From Symbiodinium natans (Eukaryota > Sar > Dinophyceae > Suessiales > Symbiodiniaceae): DNA of 64,000 nt. The DNA is taken from contig CAJNDS010002823.1 of NCBI GenBank assembly GCA_905221605.1, forward strand, positions 842,470 through 906,469, in the 5' to 3' direction. The position numbers and the translations under genes are program-made. The notes beneath the pieces are model-generated. The model was not told the DNA's origin and did no database searches. It saw nothing but the letters and a program-made list of their open reading frames with translations. This document shows positions 18,592 to 26,400 of the stretch, piece after piece (position 1 is the first letter of the stretch; each line of letters starts with the position of its first letter).

Positions 18592-20735
18592 GCCTGGACT
18601 GTGCCCTGGGTCGGGTCCGAAGGGTCAAGGTGCAAAGAGCCCGAAGGCACAAAGCGGGCCAACGACAGAAGAAGTTGAAACAACTGAGAGTCCCGGGTGT
18701 GCCGGCCAAGGTCCGCCTCTTCAGGGGAGGGGTTGCCTCCGTCCTTACTTGGGGCCACCAAGCCCAGGGAATGCCGCCCACCCGGAGACAGAAGCTCCGG
18801 ACTGTCTTGGCTGAGCAGTGTGGCAGACAGAAAATGGGCAACCTGGAGGTGGCTCTGTCCTCTGTAGGAGACAGGTACCAGGATCCGGGTCGCACGCTGA
18901 TGGTCCAGCAAGTTGAAGCCTGGTTCCAGCTCAAGAGGTGGGCCGGCAAGGAAGATCTGCTGGAAAGAACCTGGGGCCTCACAGTCCAAAAACTGGAGGA
19001 AGCCAGCCGGTGGCAAATGGTTAAGGGCCCTCTTGCAGCTACCGTTGCATACCTGCTTGACCTGGGTTGGCAGCCTAGAGACAGTGATGAGTGGCTGGAC
19101 ACCCGGGGCGCCAGGCACACCATGTACACCCCACAGCAGGAGTGTCGTGTCCTTGACCTCCTCCAGCAAACTTATCAGGAAGAAGTAGACCGCCGCATCG
19201 CCACCGGCCTCGCTGCTCCTGAGCTAAAGGGGGGAATAGATTGGACAGTAGGGAGGAAACTGTTGGGGGGTTTTAAGAAAGAAGGGCGAACCACGAAAGC
19301 AGCTGCCCTGAGGTGTGTTTGGCAGGGTGCCCTGGTGTGCAGCCAGAACTCTGCCGTCAAGGTGTGCCCCCGGTGCCACCAGGAAGCGGACTGGGAGCAT
19401 GTGCTCTTGGATTGTGCCTGGTGGGAAGCCCAGAACTGGGAGCTGCCAGCATGGTTCCAAGAAGGCAGGGCCCAAGGCCCGCGATCGCTGTGGACCAGGG
19501 GCCTCCCGCCCAAACCCGAATGGCAGGTACCACCTCCCCAGGAAGACAATCCCATCTTTTTGGGCATATGGGCTGACAAAGAGCCCCTCAGCGACCCGGA
19601 GCTTGTGTATGGCACAGATGCTAGCGGTGGCCCTTTCACGGCGGACCCGAGACTCCGGAAGGTAGCCTACGCAGTGGTGGCCTGCAAGAAACAGGGCCAA
19701 GAATACGTCCAGGTAGGGGCAATCGTCGGCCAAGTCCCTGGACCACAGACGGTTTTTCGGGGTGAGATGTATGCAGTTTTGCAGCTGGCCCGCTATACCG
19801 AAGGCCCTATTGACACGACACTAGACTGCCTTGGTGTCCCGAAACGAGTCCGCAGCCCAAAGCCGGGGAAAACCCACGGTGACATCTGGTGGGAGCTGCA
19901 AGCCACGGATGTCAACCACCTCAAAATGAAATGGGTTCCGTCCCATGTTTCAGAGGAGGAGTTCCTCCGGAAGGTTGGTGCGGAAAACTCGTGGAGACAG
20001 CAGGTCAATGACCTGGCGGACAAGCTGTGTGGGGAAAAAGCGGCCGAGCTGGCCCGCCCTGATGTCCGGGCAGCCAGTCAGTACCAGGACCATTGCAGCA
20101 AAAAGGCCCAAGAGTTCCTGGCGAGCAGGGCGGAAAAGATCCTTACTGCCATTGGGGAAAATCAGCACCCAGTGTGTAAGGTCTTCCTGCAGGAAAAGCA
20201 GGCTCGCAAGAGCAACGAGGCCACCTCCAGGCCCTGCAAAAAGCGCATTGGCTCCAACATAGGGAGAGGCCACATCACCACCCAACAGGAATGGTTCCAG
20301 GAGCTGGTCCGGACCAAACCTGTGCATGCGTGGGAATGGGAAGGTCTCAACCTCCGGTGTGCTCAGTGTCAACTTAAACTCCTGCACACAAAGAACCGCA
20401 AAACCTTGGAAGCACTGGCAGCGCACCAATGCACACACCAAGGCAGAGTGACGGTTGAAGGGGTACATGTTACACATGTTTTAAAACTGCTAGGGGACAG
20501 ACAACTGTGGGTCTGCGAAGGTTGTGGTGGACAGTTGTCCTTGAAGACTAAAAATGTTTCGCAAAAACTTTCAGTTGCATGCAGTTTTAAAAAGGACCCC
20601 AGGTGCAAGGCGCAGTTTAAGCCCGAGCCAACCAATGCCATCCGCAGCTTCTTTCAGCAGGTGCAAGGGACAGCCCAAGTGCAGCAGACCCCCTGTGCAA
20701 AATCCCTGAAGGCACCGGCAGCTGAAGCAACCTAG
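18549..20735 (+). CDS. LINE: RT connection, zinc-binding segment and RNase H
   Basis: The frame opens at GTG and continues the reverse-transcriptase C-terminal region (LGRVRRVKVQRARRHKAGQR, RLFRGGVASVLTWGHQAQGM). At about residues 272-292 lies CPRCHQEADWEHVLLDCAWW, a C-x2-C ... H-x4-C zinc-binding motif common after the RT in LINEs. RNase H follows: VYGTDASGGPFT (first Asp), VFRGEMYAVLQLARY (Glu), and WVPSHVS with NDLADKLCGEKA (His and last Asp). A further Cys-rich tail includes LRCAQCQLKLLH and LWVCEGCGGQLSL. The frame changes between 18555 and 18590, and a short piece between RT thumb and this ORF may be missing. Confidence 0.8.
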   Translation: MHHCRSQKGATEDLGLDCALGRVRRVKVQRARRHKAGQRQKKLKQLRVPGVPAKVRLFRGGVASVLTWGHQAQGMPPTRRQKLRTVLAEQCGRQKMGNLEVALSSVGDRYQDPGRTLMVQQVEAWFQLKRWAGKEDLLERTWGLTVQKLEEASRWQMVKGPLAATVAYLLDLGWQPRDSDEWLDTRGARHTMYTPQQECRVLDLLQQTYQEEVDRRIATGLAAPELKGGIDWTVGRKLLGGFKKEGRTTKAAALRCVWQGALVCSQNSAVKVCPRCHQEADWEHVLLDCAWWEAQNWELPAWFQEGRAQGPRSLWTRGLPPKPEWQVPPPQEDNPIFLGIWADKEPLSDPELVYGTDASGGPFTADPRLRKVAYAVVACKKQGQEYVQVGAIVGQVPGPQTVFRGEMYAVLQLARYTEGPIDTTLDCLGVPKRVRSPKPGKTHGDIWWELQATDVNHLKMKWVPSHVSEEEFLRKVGAENSWRQQVNDLADKLCGEKAAELARPDVRAASQYQDHCSKKAQEFLASRAEKILTAIGENQHPVCKVFLQEKQARKSNEATSRPCKKRIGSNIGRGHITTQQEWFQELVRTKPVHAWEWEGLNLRCAQCQLKLLHTKNRKTLEALAAHQCTHQGRVTVEGVHVTHVLKLLGDRQLWVCEGCGGQLSLKTKNVSQKLSVACSFKKDPRCKAQFKPEPTNAIRSFFQQVQGTAQVQQTPCAKSLKAPAAEAT

Positions 20736-20754
20736 GAGGTTGCATCCTCCCAGT

Positions 20755-21067
20755 GAGGATAAAGTGAAGGTCATCCTCGCTACCAGAGAAACCACCCCTG
20801 ACCGATCCCCTCTAACAGCCTGCGCCAGGTGCACCAGCGGCCTTGAGGGAACTTTTTGTCAGGAGGTTTAATCCTCTCATGAGGTATCACCCTCTGGTAG
20901 CATCCCAACGAGGATGATGGAGTCGAGGTTCATCCTCGCTGCCAGAGAACACACCCCTGGCCGATTTCCTCTCACAGTTTGCACACAGTGCACCAGAAAC
21001 CTTGAGGAATGTTTTGCCAGGAGGTTCAATCCTCTCATGAGGTATCAACCTCTGGTAGCATCCCAAA
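20755..21067 (+). repeat. tandem repeat of 155 and 158 bp
   Basis: Two diverged copies at 20755-20909 and 20910-21067, each starting GAGGAT, containing CATCCTCGCT, CCAGAGAA and TCCTCTCATGAGGTAT, and ending TCTGGTAGCATCCCAA. A third partial copy starts at 21068 (GAGGATGATAG). They lie between the stop of the LINE RNase H frame and the second CCCH ORF, so they are either the 3' UTR of the first element or promoter-like monomers of the second. Confidence 0.85.
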
Positions 21068-21089
21068 GAGGATGATAGTTTAGGAGGAG

Positions 21090-22370
21090 GTGATATTCCT
21101 CCCCTGTACCATAGGGCCAAGAGGGCCATCAGTAGTGCCAGTACAGAGGCACGGTTTTCACAACCCAAACACCAAGCAGGTGGATCGCATTTGTTCGCTC
21201 AACTCGAAAAAAAAAAGTCCAATCAAAAGGGTGCAGAAGATTGGCACTAGAAAGGCCTTCACGAAGAAGTTCAAGGTTTTTGGATCGTCTCAGCATGGCT
21301 CAGGAGTTGGCGGAAAACCAATCATGAAGGTGGTAGGACCAAGGCCAGGTTTTCCAGCTGTACTCCAAGCACCAACTACTGATAGCACGTCGGGTGAAGG
21401 GAGCAGTCCCCAGGTACATGGCAATGTTCATGTAGAGCACAATCGCCCTATGGACCGGTATGAGGCAGAGCGCTTGGAGAAGAGGAAGAAGGGCTTCTGC
21501 TACTGGTTCGGCAAGGGGAAAGATCGCTGCAAATTTGGTGACGACTGCAAATTCATCCATTCCGAAGATGATGTGGTGCTACATTCATATTGGTGCAAAT
21601 ACTATGTGGCAGGGAGAGAATGTTTCGCTGGAAAGGATTGTGAGTTCTCGCATGATGCAACTGGTGTGAGGTGCATCCAGTTTGCTCGGTCTGGGAAGTG
21701 TCGGTTTGGTGACAGGTGTGTCTTCGAGCATGGTGTTCCGCTGGAAGAACAGAGGCCAAGGTCTCCAAGGACGCCCCCAAGGGATGGTCCAAGGAGAAGT
21801 TCTGGTGCAAATGGTGGTGAAAAGGAGATCTCTCCTGAACAGTTCGATGATGGTGAGGAGTATTCCATGACCTATGACGATGACACCAAAATGTCGGAAC
21901 TGTTGATGGAAGCGATTTCATTTCTGTCGAATGGCAAAACAGATTTGGCCCGAGCAGAGGCGGACCCACTGTTCAAACTCCTGAAGTTCAAGGGAGATGC
22001 TGACCAGATGGATAGAGAATGGGTATCGTGGACCGACGATATGTTGTCCGTGCTGGAACTTCACGAAGTAGTGAAGTCGTATGAGGTTTCGCTCGAGGAG
22101 GTGGAAGAATGGGTCAATGACCTGAGGATATGGTTCGAGCGAGCCAACGTGGAAGAAGAAAAAGATCCCAAAAGGGGCAAGAAGAGGTCCCTAGAAAGGG
22201 AGTCCAGCAAAGATATTCCTGCCGAAAAGGAGGTGGTTGAGACTTCTGAGACGGAGGTTGTCGTTGAGGAGGAGAAGAAAAAAGGTAAAAAAGAAGAGGA
22301 AAGCTGCAGCTATCGAAGATCCTTACACTCTCATGGTTCCAAAGCCGAAGAAGATGCCGGCGATCATTGA
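21090..22370 (+). CDS. second triple CCCH zinc-finger ORF (LINE ORF1-like)
   Basis: The frame opens at a GTG; the first natural-looking ATG starts MKVVGPRPGFPAVLQAP near 21324. Three CCCH fingers: CYWFGKGKDRCKFGDDCKFIH (C-x9-C-x5-C-x3-H), CKYYVAGRECFAGKDCEFSH and CIQFARSGKCRFGDRCVFEH (both C-x8-C-x5-C-x3-H). Then come an Arg/Pro/Ser linker, a helical acidic domain (MSELLMEAISFLSNGKTDLA ... VEEWVNDLRIWFERANVEEE) and a Lys/Glu-rich tail. Same architecture as the upstream ORF1 but clearly a different subfamily. RNA binding by the fingers is inference. No reverse transcriptase follows, so this is a truncated, non-autonomous or ORF1-only unit. Confidence 0.65.
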   Translation: MIFLPCTIGPRGPSVVPVQRHGFHNPNTKQVDRICSLNSKKKSPIKRVQKIGTRKAFTKKFKVFGSSQHGSGVGGKPIMKVVGPRPGFPAVLQAPTTDSTSGEGSSPQVHGNVHVEHNRPMDRYEAERLEKRKKGFCYWFGKGKDRCKFGDDCKFIHSEDDVVLHSYWCKYYVAGRECFAGKDCEFSHDATGVRCIQFARSGKCRFGDRCVFEHGVPLEEQRPRSPRTPPRDGPRRSSGANGGEKEISPEQFDDGEEYSMTYDDDTKMSELLMEAISFLSNGKTDLARAEADPLFKLLKFKGDADQMDREWVSWTDDMLSVLELHEVVKSYEVSLEEVEEWVNDLRIWFERANVEEEKDPKRGKKRSLERESSKDIPAEKEVVETSETEVVVEEEKKKGKKEEESCSYRRSLHSHGSKAEEDAGDH

Positions 22371-22737
22371 GAAGGGTGGATCATCATCCAATGTGGTGGT
22401 TTCTGCAGTGGAAAAAGCCTCGAAAGTGCGCACAAAGTCAAATGTCGGTGGAAAGACAAAGAAGAAGGAGAAAAGTCAGAGTCCCAAAAAAGAAGAGGTG
22501 GTAATGGTGCAAGATCCTGAGGAAAAGGATCGTCCATCTGATGCGGATGCACCAGGGTCTGCCACTGCGAATGCAGAGCTGGGTCAATCTTGCCAGGCGA
22601 TTGAGGACGCAAAGAGAGAAGGATTGGTATCCTCAATTCAAAGGGGCGTACAGGATCCTGTTCTTACAGTTTCGGACCTGGAGTATATTCTGCTGCAACT
22701 TCACCTCAAGATTGCCAACAATCGGAAAAAGAAGTGA
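22237..22737 (+). CDS. continuation frame of the second CCCH ORF
   Basis: Overlaps the end of the zinc-finger ORF in another frame. Past the Lys-rich stretch it reads AAIEDPYTLMVPKPKKMPAI, then KKKEKSQSPKKEEVVMVQDP and TVSDLEYILLQLHLKIANNR, ending KKK-stop. It looks like the natural C-terminus; a one-base change in the A/G-rich tract around 22270-22310 would account for the switch. Confidence 0.5.
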   Translation: MRLLRRRLSLRRRRKKVKKKRKAAAIEDPYTLMVPKPKKMPAIIEKGGSSSNVVVSAVEKASKVRTKSNVGGKTKKKEKSQSPKKEEVVMVQDPEEKDRPSDADAPGSATANAELGQSCQAIEDAKREGLVSSIQRGVQDPVLTVSDLEYILLQLHLKIANNRKKK

Positions 22738-23180
22738 TTGGATGGTGCGGATGAAGGGATGGTTTTTCTCTTTCTGGAGACAGGTGCGCTGGAACAGCCA
22801 ATGCGCTGACAAATGTGGTGGTTACTATTAAGGGTATGGAAATCCCTGATAGTAGAAGTCAGTAGCTTTTCGCGTAGCGAAGACCACGGTTTGTGGTGAA
22901 GAAGGCCAAGGAGTCTTCAGTGATGAGAGGATCATGGTGAAAAAAGATTCTCTATGGTTAGTGGATTTAGCCAATGTGCTATAATTTCGTCCTGGTAGAC
23001 GTAAAACCATATTGTGCATTTCAAGCAGCTGGCTGCTGCCCTAATGGCAGTTTTTGGCCAAAAGATCTGCACCTCCAATGTGTCCTAGGAAATCCTAGGA
23101 CAGGGGGAGTGCGGAGCTGCAATTGGTATTGTAGAAAGGAGTTCGTGTTGGGGTTGGATGGGTCAATGAACCCGGAAATC
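22738..23180 (+). other. untranslated tail after second CCCH unit
   Basis: Unique sequence of ordinary composition with no frame longer than about 80 codons and no coding look. Contains AAATCCTAGG next to AATCCTAGGA (23088-23102), a short direct repeat. Probably 3' UTR of the CCCH unit, or a decayed remnant. Confidence 0.4.
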
Positions 23181-23183
23181 ATA

Positions 23184-23194
23184 TTTGGCTCAAG
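23184..23194 (+). other. relict spliced-leader 3' end
   Basis: TTTGGCTCAAG matches the last 11 bases of the conserved dinoflagellate trans-spliced leader; the preceding bases (CATA) fit only partly. It is directly followed by ATGGCCGAGAGCC. Dinoflagellate genomes are known to carry such relics where a trans-spliced mRNA was copied back into DNA. Eleven bases can match by chance, but the adjoining ATG supports a retroposed cDNA start. Confidence 0.45.
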
Positions 23195-23395
23195 ATGGCC
23201 GAGAGCCGTCAGCTTTTGTTGAAAAAGTACGTACGCTTGGGGTTGGGTTTAACGGGTTGGAGTAGTCCCGTCCCTTCTCCCTTATCTTGTCCCCTTAGGG
23301 TTGGGTGTTCTTGTTTCTGGTTCGATCTGGGAAATCTATATAGGCGACTGTTGAGGGTTGGTTTCTTTCCCTGTTCCCTTTCGGTTGCCCCCGTA
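23195..23395 (+). pseudogene. possible retroposed cDNA fragment
   Basis: Begins with ATG right after the leader relic and reads MAESRQLLLKKYVRLGLGLT, then Ser/Pro/Leu-rich sequence of doubtful quality, running into CCCTAAA repeat at 23398. Only the first dozen codons look protein-like. Family unknown. Confidence 0.25.
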
Positions 23396-23439
23396 CCCGA
23401 AACCCTAAACCCTAAACCCGAAACCCGAAACCCGAAACC

Positions 23440-26400
23440 CTAGCCCCGCTCCTTGCTCTCGGAATACTCCTGGAGCTTGCCAACCAGCCAGCTCTGGGTC
23501 TGCCGGACCTTTGGTACCATGTCGGGCCACCTGCCCCGAAAAAAAACGGAAGGTTTGGTGGTGGCCTTGCGGTGGCGTAGGGGGGTCTAGCGGTCTAGTG
23601 AGAGCTTAGGGTTGGGGGTTTGGGGTTTGGGGTTTGGGGTTTGGGGTTTAGGGTTTATCGGGGCTTGTGTTTGAAAGGAGCAGAAGTACAAGAAAGCCGG
23701 GATGTCGAGGCTAAAAAGCCGAGTGGTGCACAAGTGAACTGCCTGCAACAGTCGCCGTGGTTAGGCTCTTGAGGCCACAGGTTTGTGCAGCAAAGTCGAA
23801 ACTCCAACCGGAGCCTTAACATCGAAAAAACCACTACCCTAAGCCCTACACCTCGACCCTAAACCTATACCTATACCCTAAACCCTAATATCCTAAACCC
23901 TATACCCTAATACCCTAAACCCTAAACCCGAACAGCGCTCCCTAAGTACACAGTGAGAGGGCACAATTGAGGGGAATCGAGGCAGGAGATGGCACTCTGC
24001 GGACCGGAGCCTCCGATTTGAATATATACTCATAGGTTTAGGGTTTAGGGTTTAGGGTTTAGGGTTTAGGGTTTCGGGTTTCGGGTTTCGGGTTTCGGGT
24101 TTCGGGTTTCGGGTTTCGGGTTTCGGGTTTAGGGTATGCATACAGTATAATCACACCATAGTAGTAAATCTGCTCGGCAGAGCACGAAAATCGAGGCTTC
24201 GCCAATGAAAGCAATGTCTGGGTCGTTGTTGGCGTGCATTTTGACGTACCACGACGAAAGCGCCACAGGGCCACGACAACACCGAGAGGACTGATGTGCG
24301 CGAAGCGCGAAGAAGTGCCATCAGTTTCACCCTAAACCCTAAACCCTAAACCCTAAACCCTAAACCCTAAACCCTAAACCCTAAACCGGCTCTGGCCTCG
24401 TCTTCCCTCGGAGCCGAACCCCCCGTGCAGGTCCCTCCAAAATGGCATCTTCCCCTCCCCCTACGCCCTGCAGAGGGCAAGTATACCCTGAACCCAGAGG
24501 AAAAAAGAAAGGAAACAATCACATAGGGGCCTGAAGAATTAGAAGAATAGGTTTTTGGGGGTTGCTGAAGCCCTAAACCCTAAACCCTAAACCCTAAACC
24601 CTAAACCCTAAACCCTAAAAGAGACAGAGAGGGCACCTGCGGCGATGGTCGGCGCCGATCTTGAGCATGTTCACCGTGAAGCCGCCCTTGGAGATCCTTC
24701 GCAGAGGTCGCTTGCGGCTGCGGATTCCGAGGTGTGCGGCTTCTTCGGGGCTGTTTCAAGCTTGAGAGGGCTTTAGTGCTGTAAGGACATTTAAGGCTTA
24801 CAAGAGGCCCTCAAGTCCAGCAGAACCCAATCCAAAATCCTAAACCCTAACCCTAAACCCTAGACCCTAAACCCTAGACCCTAAACTTCCCTTAGATGCA
24901 GGCTGCGGGTCATGTTGAGGAGGGCAAAGCCCACGGCGTTGCTCTTCGCGTCTCCGAGGAGCCCGAGGCCTTCGGCCGAGACAAGCCACCAGGCCGGAAA
25001 TGCAGGCCACGTGAACCTGAGATGAAAGGAGTCAACTTAAGTTTAAGGCAGAAGCATCTGACAATTTCATTTGCACATTAAGCCTGGAATCCCGAGCCCG
25101 AAATAAAATGTGGGGGGATGCTAGGGCGGGTTGCGGCTCACATAAATTCACACGTACTCCCTCTCTCCCTCTCTCCCCCACTCTGTCCCATCTCCCCCCT
25201 CTCCCCCCTCCCGCCATCCCCCCCTCTCTCCCCTCTCTCCCCTCTCTCCTCTCTCTCCCCTCTCTCCTTCTCTCCCTCTCCCACATTGTCCCCTATATCA
25301 CCCTTCATCAGGAAGAATATTTTGATTTTGGTCGGTGTTCTTAAGCAAATAGTAGAATTGGCTGCCCTAGCCGCCCTAGCCATCATGTCCCGCATGGCAG
25401 CAGGGATCTTCATTTCGAGGCGGCCCAAACCCAAACCCAGGTGCCCCGGCCTTTCACTGAGCGTGATGATCTACAAGGGACTGGGTGGTGCGAGCCTTCC
25501 TGCATTGGTGCTGCAGGCACCGAGGCTTAATTTCTTCCATGGCTGCAAAAGCCAGGCGTCTCTCTCTCGCTCTCTCTCTCTCTCTCTGTTTGCATGCTTG
25601 GCCCCCCCCCGTAGGAGAGCCGCCACGAAGGGCGCACGAGTCCTGCCAGGCTGCCCCCGCATGGCTGCCGGCTGCTGGTCCTGTCCCCTTTCTCACAGAC
25701 AACCAGAAAGTTTAAGCACAAACAAAAAACCGATGAGAGCATTTCAGGGATGGACCCGTTCAGTGAAGTTGTGGGTGGCCTTGCCGAAAACGATAACTAA
25801 GAAAGTCTAGAACGTGGAACAACAGTGTTTATCTCTCCCTCCCTCTCTCCCTCTCCCTCTCCCTCTCCCTCCTCTCCCTCTCCTTCTCCCTCTCCCCCTC
25901 TCTCTCCCCCTCCGTCCCCCTCCCCTCCCCTCTCCCCGTCTGTCTGCGCGAGTTAGAAGTCTTAAAAGCCTCACCTGCTACCTGCATGGGCTATCATATC
26001 GTATCACCCCCTTACAAAGGCCAGTTATAGGGTTGGTTAGGGGAATTCTAGGGTAGCATTCTAGGGTTTAATAGCCAATGCTATTATGGCCACTATTGGC
26101 CGCGCGACCACACGGAGCACATCAGGCGCATGTAGTAGTACGGAAGGTCGCGATGAGCCCGGCATCCTCCTTCATAGAAGCGCGCTTCAGACTCCGCATC
26201 CAATTCCCCGTGAGCCGCCGATTTTTGGGGCCAAAACCAAACTGTCACCTTAGAACCTCCTTTTTTCCCCGACCCCCAGATGCTAACAGCACACCACTAA
26301 GCCGTGCACGCCCCAAAGGCCTTCCAGAATCCAACGCCCAACTGTAAACTCCTGAGCACTTCTAGATCTCTAGCTCTGAACACCCACACCCACACCCACA

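Larger units (their letters stand above)
12765..21067 (+). mobile_element. RNase-H-bearing LINE with CCCH zinc fingers
   Basis: Plus-strand non-LTR retrotransposon. In order: three CCCH zinc fingers (13185-13690), a long acidic region of unknown function, the C-terminal half of an exo-endo-phosphatase-type endonuclease (16630-16975), reverse transcriptase (about 17690-18590), a CCHC-like zinc-binding segment (about 19360-19420), and RNase H (about 19600-20040). Coding information is spread over five overlapping frames, so the copy is probably not active, or the sequence contains indels. No LTRs are seen. The 5' end is a guess, placed where TGCGGG-rich sequence begins; the 3' end is placed after the 155/158-bp tandem repeat. 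It is flanked upstream by telomere-like repeats. Confidence 0.8.

Noticed and set aside
18095-19733. Minus-strand and other-frame ORFs across the LINE RT and RNase H
   Set aside because: They are shadows of the high-GC plus-strand coding frames, which contain the catalytic motifs.
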